From positions 1 to 43,026 of the forward strand of contig NZ_KV804956.1 of assembly GCF_001811505.1 (NCBI RefSeq): a DNA stretch of 43,026 bases, given 5' to 3'. Numbering within the stretch: the stretch's first letter is position 1; the number at the start of each line of letters is the position of its first letter. This document shows, piece after piece, positions 36,101 to 43,026 of this stretch. Source of the DNA: Streptococcus sp. HMSC034E03 (GTDB lineage: Bacteria; Bacillota; Bacilli; Lactobacillales; Streptococcaceae). Made by a program: the position numbers and the translations under genes. Under the pieces are notes generated by a model, which was given only the letters and a program-made list of their open reading frames with translations, made no database searches and was not told where the DNA came from.

Positions 36101-36684
36101 GAAGTTCACAGTCTGGTTTTATTGATTCTGTTGGGTTTGAGTTGTATTCTCAGTTACTAGAAGAAGCAATTGCTAAGAAAAATGGAACTGACAAGAAACG
36201 TGAAAAAGGAAATGCTGAGTTAATTTTACAAATTGATGCTTATCTTCCGGATGAGTACATTTCAGATGAACGGCATAAAATTGAAATTTACAAGAGAATT
36301 CGTCAAATTGACAATCGTGTCAACTACGAAGAATTACAAGATGAGTTGATCGACCGTTTTGGAGAATATCCTGATGTAGTTGCTTATCTTTTAGAAATTG
36401 GATTAGTAAAAGCTTACCTTGATAAAGTATTTGTCAATCGTGTTGAAAGAAAAAATAATAAACTTGTCATTCAATTTGAAAAAATTTCGCAGCAACTATT
36501 TTTAACACAAGATTATTTCCAGGCTCTATCTCAGACAAGTTTGAAGGCCAATATTTCAGAAAATCAAGGTTTAATTGAAGTTGTATTTGATATTCGAAAT
36601 AAAAAAGATTATGAAATTTTAGAAGGATTGTTGACTTTTGCTGAATCCCTAGTGGCTATAAAAAATGCAAAAGAGTCAAATTAG
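33193..36684 (+). CDS. mfd: Mfd, transcription-repair coupling factor
   Basis: 1163 residues from MALIDFF; in-frame ATGs at 33157 and 33181 lie inside or overlapping pth and precede the conserved N-terminus. Order of domains: UvrB-like D1/D2 (about 1-330), RNA-polymerase interaction domain (DYVVHQIHGIGQYLGIE, about 490), RecG-like translocase with Walker A GDVGFGKT (638-645) and DEEQ (739-742), and a C-terminal TRCF domain. It removes stalled RNA polymerase from lesions and recruits UvrA. Confidence 0.97.
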   Translation: MALIDFFLENKQILSWHENLPQKQRQLLLGLSGSAKSLAIASSLKSQDKVLVMTSTYGEAERLVNDLISILGSDLVYPFLVDDSPMVEFLVSSQEKIFSRVEALRFLRDKSQKGILVCNVAASRVFLPNPQVFDDSILELQVGQECEQRELKNHLISLGYKKVTQVQSQGEFSLRGDILDIFETSQLSPYRIEFFGDEIDGIREFDAETQLSKESQTQVLIYPASDILLTNEDYHRGQKFLEHEIDKALSPTLKSYLEEVFSCTKEQVLHADIRKFLSVFYKKQWTLIDYFNQVPIIFDDFQKIMNQYDAFDKETASYFTEDLHNSKIVSSLQYFADVESQFKKHVPATFFSNFQKGLGNLKFNNLYQFNQYPMQEFFNQFSFLKEEIERYKKLKYTIVLQSSSKTELKKLLTILDEYSIKVDNSNQSEICKGTVNLVEGNLRHGFHFVDENLVFITEYEIFKKKIKRKYRRQNISNAERLKDYSELQKGDYVVHQIHGIGQYLGIETIEIKGIHRDYVSVLYQNGDRISIPVEQIQTLSKYVSSDGKAPKLNKLNDGRFKKAKQKVKSQVEDIADDLIKLYAERSQLKGFAFSKDDEDQNAFDEAFPYVETEDQLRSIDEIKKDMQAPQPMDRLLVGDVGFGKTEVAMRAAFKAVNDHKQVVVLVPTTVLAQQHYSNFKERFEQFAVNVDVLSRFRSKKEQTETLEKLKKGQVDILIGTHRVLSKDVEFADLGLIIIDEEQRFGVKHKEALKELKKKVDVLTLTATPIPRTLHMSILGIRDLSVIETPPTNRYPVQTYVLEQNDRVIRDAILREMDRGGQVYYLYNKVDTIEKKVSELQELIPEASIGFVHGQMSEIRLENTLLDFIEGEYDILVTTTIIETGVDIPNANTLFIENADHMGLSTLYQLRGRVGRSNRIAYAYLMYRPDKTLTEVSEKRLEAIKGFTELGSGFKIAMRDLSIRGAGNLLGSSQSGFIDSVGFELYSQLLEEAIAKKNGTDKKREKGNAELILQIDAYLPDEYISDERHKIEIYKRIRQIDNRVNYEELQDELIDRFGEYPDVVAYLLEIGLVKAYLDKVFVNRVERKNNKLVIQFEKISQQLFLTQDYFQALSQTSLKANISENQGLIEVVFDIRNKKDYEILEGLLTFAESLVAIKNAKESN

Positions 36685-36688
36685 GTAT

Positions 36689-36720
36689 GACATTTTTCTT
36701 CTATAAAAGGGAGAAAAATG
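36689..36720. repeat. Hairpin between mfd and rqcP
   Basis: CATTTTTCTTC and GGGAGAAAAATG form an 11-bp stem with one G-U pair. A T run on the plus strand is missing, so it is not a textbook terminator; it immediately precedes the rqcP -10. Confidence 0.5.
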
Positions 36721-36727
36721 GTACAAT
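36719..36727 (+). promoter_or_regulatory. Extended -10 promoter for rqcP-divIC
   Basis: TGGTACAAT: TGn plus TACAAT (36722-36727), 20 bases before the ATG; GAGGT lies between. Confidence 0.55.
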
Positions 36728-36747
36728 AATAATTTGAGGTAATAAAG

Positions 36748-37014
36748 ATGAGATTAGATAAATATTTAAAAGTATCAAGAATTATTAAGCGCCGCACAGT
36801 TGCTAAAGAAGTTGCAGATAAGGGACGTATCAAGGTAAATGGTATTCTTGCTAAGAGCTCTACAGATTTAAAAATCAATGACCAAGTTGAAATTCGTTTT
36901 GGAAATAAATTGTTGCTCGTAAAAGTGTTAGAAATGAAAGATAGCACTAAAAAAGAAGATGCTGCAGGTATGTATGAAATTATCAGCGAAACAAGGGTAG
37001 AAAACGATGTATAA
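36748..37014 (+). CDS. rqcP: RqcP, S4-domain ribosome quality control factor
   Basis: 88 residues, made almost wholly of an S4 RNA-binding domain ([30 protein letters not shown]). RqcP (formerly YabO) works with RqcH to add alanine tails to nascent chains on split 50S subunits. The 3' end overlaps divIC by 8 bases. The neighbours pth and mfd also deal with stalled machinery. Confidence 0.93.
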   Translation: MRLDKYLKVSRIIKRRTVAKEVADKGRIKVNGILAKSSTDLKINDQVEIRFGNKLLLVKVLEMKDSTKKEDAAGMYEIISETRVENDV

Positions 37015-37375
37015 AAAAATTGTGCAAATGAATAATTCTTTTATTCAAAATGAACACCAACGTCGTAAATACTTGATGGAAGAACGACAAAGACGAAATC
37101 GTTTTATGGGCTGGGTTTTGATTTTGATTATGTTGTTGTTCATTCTACCAACCTATAATTTGACTCAAAGTTATCAGCAACTACTCGAACGTCGCCAACA
37201 GTTAGCCAATCTGAAAAAACAGTATCAAGAATTGAGCGATGAAAAAGATAAAGAATCAAATCTTGCAACAAAACTAAAGGACGAAACTTACGCAGCTAAA
37301 TATTTGCGTGCTAAATATTATTATTCAAAATCATGGGAGGAAGTATACACCATTCCGGACTTGCTTCCTAGGTAA
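37007..37375 (+). CDS. divIC: DivIC (FtsB-like) septum protein
   Basis: 122 residues: basic cytoplasmic N-terminus (about 1-35), one membrane segment (about 36-53) and an extracellular coiled coil ([21 protein letters not shown]) ending in [20 protein letters not shown]. DivIC acts with FtsL and DivIB in the division complex at midcell. Overlaps rqcP by 8 bases; followed after 6 bases by a small acidic gene. Confidence 0.93.
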   Translation: MYKKIVQMNNSFIQNEHQRRKYLMEERQRRNRFMGWVLILIMLLFILPTYNLTQSYQQLLERRQQLANLKKQYQELSDEKDKESNLATKLKDETYAAKYLRAKYYYSKSWEEVYTIPDLLPR

Positions 37376-37381
37376 TAGAAT

Positions 37382-37504
37382 ATGGAAAATTTATTAGATA
37401 TTGTTGAACAATTTTTAAGTCAATCAGATGAAAAATTAGAAGAGTTAGCTCAAAAAAATCATCTGTTACGACTTCAGGAAGAAGAGGAAAAGAAGAATGC
37501 GTAA
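37382..37504 (+). CDS. Small acidic protein between divIC and the serine-hydrolase-like gene
   Basis: 40 residues (MENLLDIVEQFLSQSDEKLE...), rich in Glu and Leu, predicted as one amphipathic helix. Relatives at this locus in pneumococcus are annotated as a tiny hypothetical protein (from memory). It starts 6 bases after divIC and overlaps the next gene by 8 bases, so it is likely translated and coupled. Function unknown. Confidence 0.8.
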   Translation: MENLLDIVEQFLSQSDEKLEELAQKNHLLRLQEEEEKKNA

Positions 37505-38765
37505 ATTTTTAGTGATATTACTACTTCCTATTTTCTTTAAAAGTGTCCAGGTAGTAAGCACTGAGAATCCAGTCATCATTCCAAATCAAGAAATTTATTC
37601 CTTAACTCATGCTACATATCATTTTTATTATCAAGATATAATTGAATCCCCTAAGTTTTATGGTGAAACGTCCATTTATGCTTCAGATGATTTGATAAAA
37701 GAGTCAGGGAAAGTTACAGCAGAAACAACATTAACTATTCTAGAATGGCGGTTAAATGGACAAGGTCAACCTGTCTTTAAATTATCTAATAATCAGTTTG
37801 TTGCTGCAGACAAAAGACTTCTATATGATGCATCAAAAATAAATTCTCTATCCCAAAAAGTATGGTTAGAACCTGGATTTTTCATTTACAATAGTCCCTA
37901 TGATCAAATAGAAAAAGCAACTACTTTAGTCCCTTATCAAGAGGTTGAAGTGGATATGTCAGTGTTTGCTGAGGGTCGTGAATTCTTACATATCAAACAA
38001 ATTGGTTGGGTTTCTAATGATTATATTTCTCAATATGATAATCGTATCCAGAAAGTACAAGAGTTACTGTCTGAAAATTATCAAAATGAACAGTTTTCTA
38101 TTTATGTTAAACAATTGAGCACAGGTAAGGAAGCTGGGATTAATGAAAATCAGAAAATGTATGCTGCAAGTGTTATGAAGCTGCCCTATCTTTATTATAT
38201 TCAGGAAAAAATCAATCAAGGTGATTACCAACTTGACACGAAACTGAAGTATGTTTCCGAAGTGAATGATTTCCCTGGTTCTTATAAGCCTGAAGGTAGT
38301 GGAAGTCTTCCTAAAACAGCAGACAACAAAGAATACACCATCAAAGATTTGATATCAAAAACAGCGAAAGAATCTGATAATGTAGCCCACAACATTCTTG
38401 GATATTATGTTACCAACAAGTCAGATGAGACCTTTAAAAAGGAGATGGCTAGAATTTCAGGTGAAGAGTGGAACGTAACAGATAAGTTAGCATCAGCTAA
38501 AATGGCTGGTCAAGTTATGGAGGCTATTTATAATCAGAATGCTTTTGTTTTAGAATCTCTATCACAAACGTCCTTTGACAATCAGAGGATTGCGAAAGAT
38601 ATTTCTGCTAAGGTAGCCCATAAAATTGGGGATGCAGACGAATACAAGCATGACACTGCTATTGTTTATTCAGAGTCTCCTTTCATCATTTCAATTTTTA
38701 CCAAAAATTCAGATTATGATACCATTTCTAAAATTGCCAAGGATGTCTATGAGGTCCTGAAATGA
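37497..38765 (+). CDS. Secreted serine-hydrolase protein with class A beta-lactamase fold
   Basis: 422 residues. Signal peptide (about 1-20), two SH3/GW-like wall-binding repeats (about 75-185), and a C-terminal domain with the three beta-lactamase/PBP motifs: SVMK (Ser225-Lys228), SDN (293-295) and KIG (376-378). The class A Glu of the omega loop is not evident, so it may be a carboxypeptidase, amidase or an inactive binder and not an antibiotic-resistance enzyme. Overlaps tilS by 4 bases. Conserved at this place in pneumococcus. Confidence 0.85.
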   Translation: MRKFLVILLLPIFFKSVQVVSTENPVIIPNQEIYSLTHATYHFYYQDIIESPKFYGETSIYASDDLIKESGKVTAETTLTILEWRLNGQGQPVFKLSNNQFVAADKRLLYDASKINSLSQKVWLEPGFFIYNSPYDQIEKATTLVPYQEVEVDMSVFAEGREFLHIKQIGWVSNDYISQYDNRIQKVQELLSENYQNEQFSIYVKQLSTGKEAGINENQKMYAASVMKLPYLYYIQEKINQGDYQLDTKLKYVSEVNDFPGSYKPEGSGSLPKTADNKEYTIKDLISKTAKESDNVAHNILGYYVTNKSDETFKKEMARISGEEWNVTDKLASAKMAGQVMEAIYNQNAFVLESLSQTSFDNQRIAKDISAKVAHKIGDADEYKHDTAIVYSESPFIISIFTKNSDYDTISKIAKDVYEVLK

Positions 38766-40039
38766 CAGACCAAAATTTTTTAAATCATTTTCTAGAAAAA
38801 GGTTATTTTAAAGATCATTCAAAAGTTGTAATAGCCTTATCTGGTGGACTTGATTCGATGTTTCTCTTTCATCTTCTATCAACTTATAAAAAGGAACTTG
38901 GTATTGAGATTTTTTTAGTCCATGTCAATCATAAACAACGACCAGAGTCAGACAATGAAGAACATGAATTAAGAAAACTAGCTGAACAAGTTGGAGTTCC
39001 GATTTATGTAGCTAACTTCTCTGGAGCTTTTACAGAAGCGAGCGCTCGTCAATTTCGCTATGAATTTTTTAGAGATGTTATGAGAGAAACATCCTCTACA
39101 GCTCTTGTAACGGCTCATCATGCAGATGATCAAGTTGAAACGATTTTTATGAGATTGATCAGGGGCACTAGGTTGCATCATCTATCGGCTATTAAAGAGA
39201 AGCAAAAATTTGATAGGGGAGAATTAATTCGTCCCTTACTCTCTTTCGATAAGAAGGAATTTCCTGAAATTGAACATTTTGAGGATGAGACAAATCAGGA
39301 AAATCACTATTTTCGCAATCGTGTTCGTAATCTCTATCTACCACAAATGGAGACAGAGAATCTTCAAGTTAGAAAAGCTTTACTAGAATTTGGAAAAGAA
39401 GTATCTGACTATCAGACAGCTATTGGTGAATTATCTCAAACAGTAGATATTGAAGATTTAACTCAGTTTTTATCTTTTTCAGAAGAAACACAACGAGTTT
39501 TATTGCAACACTATCTTGGTCGATTCGCAAACTTAAATGTAACAAGAGAACAATTTCAACAGATCCATCATATATTGAAAACCAAGAGTCAATATCGCCA
39601 TCATTTAAAAAATGGTTATGAGCTTGTAAAGGAATACGATTACTTTCAGATTTGTAAAATCAGACCAAAGTCTGATGAAAAAAACAATGAGTGTGTGTTA
39701 GACTATCTAAACCAAGTTCACTATGAAGGATATCTATTTTCATTTGGACTTCCTTTAGAAGGAGATAGAGTTCAAAAAATATATGTTTCACGGGAAACAT
39801 CCTTAATTTTACGGCACCGTCATTCAGGTGACTATCTGATAAAAAATGGACATCGAAAAAAACTAAGACGACTTTTTATTGATTTAAAAATCCCTAAAGA
39901 AAAACGGGAAAAAGTGATAATCATTGAGCAATCAGGTCAAATTTGTTCAGTTTTAGGAATTGAAACCAGTGATTTGAGTAAAAAAATGAAAAATGATATA
40001 ATGAACACTGTACTTTATATAGAAAAAATAGATAGGTAA
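38762..40039 (+). CDS. tilS: TilS, tRNA-Ile lysidine synthetase
   Basis: 425 residues. N-terminal PP-loop ATPase SGGLDS (27-32), HHADDQVET and IRPLLSF; C-terminal substrate-recognition domain ending near NTVLYIEK. It converts C34 of tRNA-Ile(CAU) to lysidine so that it reads AUA; essential. ATGA overlap with the upstream gene. A promoter for hpt-ftsH and a parS-like site lie inside its 3' half. Confidence 0.97.
   Translation: MTDQNFLNHFLEKGYFKDHSKVVIALSGGLDSMFLFHLLSTYKKELGIEIFLVHVNHKQRPESDNEEHELRKLAEQVGVPIYVANFSGAFTEASARQFRYEFFRDVMRETSSTALVTAHHADDQVETIFMRLIRGTRLHHLSAIKEKQKFDRGELIRPLLSFDKKEFPEIEHFEDETNQENHYFRNRVRNLYLPQMETENLQVRKALLEFGKEVSDYQTAIGELSQTVDIEDLTQFLSFSEETQRVLLQHYLGRFANLNVTREQFQQIHHILKTKSQYRHHLKNGYELVKEYDYFQICKIRPKSDEKNNECVLDYLNQVHYEGYLFSFGLPLEGDRVQKIYVSRETSLILRHRHSGDYLIKNGHRKKLRRLFIDLKIPKEKREKVIIIEQSGQICSVLGIETSDLSKKMKNDIMNTVLYIEKIDR
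39784..39799. promoter_or_regulatory. Imperfect parS-like site inside tilS
   Basis: TGTTTCACGGGAAACA matches the parS 16-mer at 15 positions (G for T at position 10). About 10 kb right of oriC. ParB tolerates some single changes, but whether this one binds is unknown. Confidence 0.65.
39974..40002 (+). promoter_or_regulatory. Promoter for hpt-ftsH within the end of tilS
   Basis: TTGAGT (39974-39979), 17-base spacer, TATAAT (39997-40002) with TGA before it (extended -10), 41 bases before the hpt ATG. Confidence 0.7.
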
Positions 40040-40043
40040 AATC

Positions 40044-40586
40044 ATGTTAGAACAAGACATCAAGAAAATTTTGATTTCACAAGATGAAATTACAGAAGCA
40101 GCTAAAAAATTGGGTGCTCAGTTGACAAAAGATTATGAGGGTAAAAATCCGATTTTAGTTGGAATTTTAAAAGGATCTATTCCTTTTATGGCAGAATTAG
40201 TGAAATATATTGATACACATCTTGAAATGGACTTTATGATGGTCTCTAGTTATCATGGTGGGACTGTAAGTAGTGGTGTCATTAATATCAAACAAGACGT
40301 AACTCAAGATATTAAAGGTCGACATGTTGTCTTTGTAGAAGATATTATCGATACTGGTCAAACTTTGAAGAGCTTGAGAGATATGTTTACTGCAAGAGAA
40401 GCAGCCTCTGTTAAGATTGTTACTATGTTGGATAAACCAGAGGGACGTACTGTCGAAATTGAAGCAGATTATACATGCTTTACAATTCCAAATGAGTTTG
40501 TTGTAGGCTATGGTCTAGACTATAATGAAAATTATCGTAACCTTCCTTATGTAGGCGTATTAAAAGAGGAAGTTTACTCAAAATAG
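40044..40586 (+). CDS. hpt: Hypoxanthine(-guanine) phosphoribosyltransferase
   Basis: 180 residues. PRPP-binding motif [13 protein letters not shown] (95-107), the flexible loop SSYHGGT and the C-terminal FVVGYGLDY base-binding strand. It salvages hypoxanthine and guanine. Located between tilS and ftsH as in most Firmicutes; has its own promoter in tilS. Start 4 bases after tilS. Confidence 0.97.
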   Translation: MLEQDIKKILISQDEITEAAKKLGAQLTKDYEGKNPILVGILKGSIPFMAELVKYIDTHLEMDFMMVSSYHGGTVSSGVINIKQDVTQDIKGRHVVFVEDIIDTGQTLKSLRDMFTAREAASVKIVTMLDKPEGRTVEIEADYTCFTIPNEFVVGYGLDYNENYRNLPYVGVLKEEVYSK

Positions 40587-40602
40587 AAGGGTAAGTTGTT
40601 GA

Positions 40603-42561
40603 ATGCAAAAACAAAATAATGGTTTCATAAAAAATCCATTTCTTTATTTGTTGATGATTTTCTTGCTAGTGACAGGATTCCAGTACTTTTTTGCTGGAAG
40701 AGCTGCTGGTCATAGTCAACAAATCAAGTACTCAGAATTGGTGCAGGAAATTACCAATGATAACGTAAAAGAAATGACCTATCAACCAAACGGTAGTGTT
40801 ATTGAGGTATCTGGTGAATACAAAACTGCAAAAACAGAAAAGAAGGAAACTGGGATTCAATTTTTCACTCCTTCTGCTACAAAGGTAGAAAAATTTACTA
40901 GTATTATCCTACCATCAGATACCACTGTTGCTGATTTACAAAAGTTAGCAGGTGAACATCAAACACAAATTGAAGTGAAACATGAGAGTTCAAGTGGTAT
41001 GTGGATTAACATCCTAGTGTCTATCGTACCATTTGGTATCTTATTCTTCTTCCTATTCTCAATGATGGGCAATATGGGAGGAAATAATGGACGAAATCCA
41101 ATGAGCTTTGGTCGAAGTAAAGCTAAAGCTGCTAACAAAGAAGATATCAAAGTTCGCTTCTCAGATGTTGCAGGCGCAGAGGAAGAAAAACAAGAACTTG
41201 TTGAAGTTGTTGAATTTTTAAAAGATCCAAAACGCTTTACAAAATTAGGTGCTCGTATCCCAGCTGGTGTTCTCTTAGAAGGACCTCCGGGAACTGGAAA
41301 AACATTACTTGCTAAAGCAGTTGCAGGAGAAGCTGGTGTACCATTCTTTAGTATTTCAGGTTCTGATTTTGTAGAAATGTTCGTCGGTGTTGGTGCCAGC
41401 CGTGTCCGTTCTCTATTTGAGGACGCTAAAAAAGCAGCACCAGCCATTATCTTTATTGATGAAATCGACGCTGTTGGTCGCCAACGTGGTGTCGGTTTAG
41501 GTGGAGGTAATGACGAACGTGAACAAACCCTAAACCAACTCTTGATTGAAATGGATGGTTTTGAAGGAAATGAAGGAATCATTGTTATTGCGGCAACCAA
41601 CCGTTCAGATGTTCTAGATCCAGCTCTTCTTCGTCCAGGTCGTTTTGATAGAAAAGTATTGGTTGGTCGTCCAGATGTTAAGGGACGCGAAGCAATTCTA
41701 AAAGTTCATGCTAGAAATAAACCGTTAGCAGAAGATGTAGATTTGAAATTGGTGGCACAACAAACTCCTGGTTTTGTTGGTGCAGATTTGGAAAATGTAT
41801 TGAACGAAGCAGCTTTGGTTGCAGCTCGTCGTAATAAGTCAGTGATTGATGCTTCAGATATTGATGAAGCTGAAGATCGTGTTATCGCTGGCCCTTCTAA
41901 GAAGGATAAAACTGTTTCTCAAAAAGAACGTGAAATGGTTGCTTACCATGAGGCAGGACATACAATTGTTGGCCTCGTATTGTCCAATGCACGTGTCGTT
42001 CATAAGGTAACAATCGTTCCTCGTGGTCGTGCAGGTGGTTACATGATTGCTCTTCCAAAAGAAGATCAAATGTTACTATCTAAAGAAGATATGAAAGAAC
42101 AATTAGCAGGTTTGATGGGTGGACGTGTTGCTGAAGAGATTATCTTCAATGTCCAAACAACAGGTGCATCCAACGACTTTGAACAAGCTACACAGATGGC
42201 CCGTGCAATGGTTACTGAGTATGGTATGAGTGAAAAACTTGGACCGGTTCAGTATGAAGGTAATCATGCTATGTTTGGTGCTCAATCCCCACAAAAAACA
42301 ATTTCAGAGCGTACAGCTTACGAAATTGATGAAGAAGTTCGTTCATTGTTGAATGAAGCACGTAATAAAGCGGCTGATATTATTCAATCAAATCGTGAAA
42401 CTCATAAGTTAATTGCAGAAGCATTATTGAAATACGAAACATTGGATAGTACACAGATTAAATCACTCTATGAGACAGGTAAGATGCCTGAAGCAATAGA
42501 AGAAGAATCACATGCACTTTCTTATGATGAAGTCAAATCAAAGATGACTGAAGAAAAGTAA
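40603..42561 (+). CDS. ftsH: FtsH, membrane-bound ATP-dependent zinc protease
   Basis: 652 residues. Two membrane segments (about 12-30 and 134-155) enclose an external domain; then AAA+ Walker A GPPGTGKT (227-234), Walker [12 protein letters not shown] region and the zinc protease motif HEAGH (449-453). It removes damaged membrane proteins and some regulators. Starts 16 bases after hpt with GGGTAAG upstream, and ends at a stem-loop terminator. Confidence 0.98.
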   Translation: MQKQNNGFIKNPFLYLLMIFLLVTGFQYFFAGRAAGHSQQIKYSELVQEITNDNVKEMTYQPNGSVIEVSGEYKTAKTEKKETGIQFFTPSATKVEKFTSIILPSDTTVADLQKLAGEHQTQIEVKHESSSGMWINILVSIVPFGILFFFLFSMMGNMGGNNGRNPMSFGRSKAKAANKEDIKVRFSDVAGAEEEKQELVEVVEFLKDPKRFTKLGARIPAGVLLEGPPGTGKTLLAKAVAGEAGVPFFSISGSDFVEMFVGVGASRVRSLFEDAKKAAPAIIFIDEIDAVGRQRGVGLGGGNDEREQTLNQLLIEMDGFEGNEGIIVIAATNRSDVLDPALLRPGRFDRKVLVGRPDVKGREAILKVHARNKPLAEDVDLKLVAQQTPGFVGADLENVLNEAALVAARRNKSVIDASDIDEAEDRVIAGPSKKDKTVSQKEREMVAYHEAGHTIVGLVLSNARVVHKVTIVPRGRAGGYMIALPKEDQMLLSKEDMKEQLAGLMGGRVAEEIIFNVQTTGASNDFEQATQMARAMVTEYGMSEKLGPVQYEGNHAMFGAQSPQKTISERTAYEIDEEVRSLLNEARNKAADIIQSNRETHKLIAEALLKYETLDSTQIKSLYETGKMPEAIEEESHALSYDEVKSKMTEEK

Positions 42562-42579
42562 ACATAATAAATACTAACA

Positions 42580-42652
42580 TAGAAAACTAATGTTCTCTAT
42601 GTTCAGATTGAAGACAAAGTCCTTGGAAGTCAAGTTTCTAAGGGCTTTTCTT
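42580..42652 (+). terminator. ftsH terminator region
   Basis: A first hairpin pairs AACATAG with CTATGTT; a second pairs AAGTCCTTGGAA with TTTCTAAGGGCTT and runs into TTTTC. The second (42616-42652) is the better terminator. Confidence 0.65.
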
Positions 42653-42664
42653 TGTGTAAAGTCG

Positions 42665-42670
42665 TATAAT
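42665..42670 (+). promoter_or_regulatory. Orphan -10 in front of the comX remnant
   Basis: TATAAT about 20 bases upstream of the comX remnant, in the place of the comX promoter. No ComE double repeat is evident upstream of it. Confidence 0.4.
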
Positions 42671-42691
42671 AGAGATAAGAAGAGTTGTGAG

Positions 42692-42814
42692 TTGTTCCCT
42701 ATGTTTCACAAAGAAAACCCTGATTATAATCGTAAGCAATAGTTCTCAGTAGAACACTTCAAAGGCCGCAAGTCCCTTCTCAGGGAGTTAGAGCTAGTCT
42801 TCAAAGACTGGTGA
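42692..42814 (+). pseudogene. comX: Remnant of comX (competence sigma factor SigX), 3' end
   Basis: One frame reads MFHKENPDYNRKQ, an in-frame TAG, then FSVEHFKGRKSLLRELELVF followed by KDW and a stop. This aligns with the C-terminus of pneumococcal ComX as I recall it (LFHETLRDYRNKQ...VLSNERFRGRQRVLRDLRIVFKEF), with about 11 codons missing at the TAG and roughly the first three quarters of the gene absent. Its place between ftsH and tRNA-Glu/rRNA is where pneumococcus has comX1. Another comX copy is expected elsewhere in the genome. No function expected. Confidence 0.65.
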
Positions 42815-42834
42815 AAAAAAGTTTAAAAAAGGTG

Positions 42835-42862
42835 TTGACAAGTAGGGAAAAGTCGGTATAAT
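42835..42862 (+). promoter_or_regulatory. Strong promoter of tRNA-Glu
   Basis: TTGACA (42835-42840), 16-base spacer, TATAAT (42857-42862), with an A-rich UP-like stretch immediately upstream, as in stable RNA promoters. Confidence 0.88.
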
Positions 42863-42887
42863 AGTAAGAGTTGAAAATAACAACTCC

Positions 42888-42959
42888 GGTCCGTTGGTCA
42901 AGGGGTTAAGACACCGCCTTTTCACGGCGGTAACACGGGTTCGAATCCCGTACGGACTA
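42888..42959 (+). tRNA. tRNA-Glu (TTC)
   Basis: 72 nt with acceptor stem GGTCCGT/ACGGACT (first pair G-U), anticodon stem CCGCC/GGCGG with loop TTTTCAC (anticodon UUC), T-arm GGTTCGAATCC, discriminator A. It is complete, unlike the copy at 22926-22989. Confidence 0.96.
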
Positions 42960-42984
42960 TAGTGTATTGCAGATGAAACACTGG

Positions 42985-43023
42985 ATGAAAAAAGTTAAAA
43001 AAAGTTTCAAAAAAGTGTTGACA
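42985..43023 (+). promoter_or_regulatory. UP-like tract and -35 of a second strong promoter, probably for rRNA
   Basis: A/T runs followed by GTGTTGACA (TTGACA at 43018-43023), closely similar to the promoter upstream of tRNA-Glu. The -10 lies beyond the window. In relatives a 16S rRNA gene follows. Confidence 0.6.
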
Positions 43024-43026
43024 AGC

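Noticed and set aside
38101-38765. Beta-lactam resistance gene
   Set aside because: The domain lacks the class A omega-loop Glu and is a conserved chromosomal wall protein; no evidence for resistance.
40959-41600. 213-codon antisense frame within ftsH
   Set aside because: Low-complexity Ser/Pro/Thr translation typical of an antisense shadow, opposite a highly conserved gene.

Overview
The window is the replication-origin region of a mitis-group Streptococcus chromosome. Gene order (pcsB, mreDC, ecfT/A2/A1, pgsA, rodZ, M16 peptidases, recF, guaB, trpS, ABC-F, tRNA pair, comEDC, tRNA-Arg, rlmH, htrA, parB, dnaA, dnaN, ychF, pth, mfd, rqcP, divIC, tilS, hpt, ftsH, then a tRNA-Glu next to the start of an apparent rRNA operon) matches what is known of S. 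pneumoniae and close relatives. The proteins are clearly diverged from the pneumococcal versions I can recall, and the competence peptide differs from the common pneumococcal pherotypes. A commensal relative (S. mitis/oralis/infantis type) is more likely than S. pneumoniae itself. Species is inference; the lineage is well supported.

Layout. 1-1470: a decayed ISL3-family (IS1167-like) element whose transposase is broken by about 50 extra bases carrying a perfect palindrome. 1478-10493: a leftward cell-envelope block, transcribed from about 10520: two M16 peptidase-like genes, rodZ, pgsA, the ECF transporter energising module, mreC, mreD, then pcsB behind its own WalR-type promoter. 10655-12117: rightward S4-domain gene and recF. 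12171-14837: leftward guaB and trpS, each with its own promoter. 15043-19276: rightward ABC-F ATPase and a YfhO-like membrane protein. 19310-22636: a YhgE/Pip membrane protein divergent from a TetR regulator, with overlapping promoters. 22637-23049: a solo IS end, tRNA-Asn and a decayed tRNA-Glu. 23050-25266: comE, comD and the small comC pheromone gene, with a ComE box. 25432-28213: tRNA-Arg, rlmH, htrA (CiaR box) and parB. 28214-29947: oriC, with DnaA-box clusters on both sides of dnaA and a DnaA-trio-like tract before dnaN. 29948-42561: rightward dnaN, DUF951, ychF, pth, mfd, rqcP, divIC, two small or surface genes, tilS, hpt and ftsH. 42562-43026: ftsH terminator, a comX (sigX) remnant, a strong promoter, intact tRNA-Glu and the -35 of a second strong promoter, probably the rRNA promoter.

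How the genes work together. The region combines replication control (dnaA, dnaN, oriC, parB with three parS-like sites), envelope growth and division (mreCD, rodZ, pcsB, divIC, ftsH), stress proteolysis (htrA, ftsH), translation and its rescue (pth, rqcP, rlmH, ychF, tilS, trpS, ABC-F, tRNAs) and competence (comCDE, comX remnant). ParB and HtrA, encoded beside comCDE, are both known to affect competence in pneumococcus. I found no CRISPR array, prophage or large foreign island. The most notable items are small: an unusual competence pheromone, a comX remnant, a tRNA-Glu pseudogene, a palindromic insertion in the transposase, a recurring TTTACA/TGTAAA dyad in intergenic regions, and a structurally asymmetric ABC-F ATPase.
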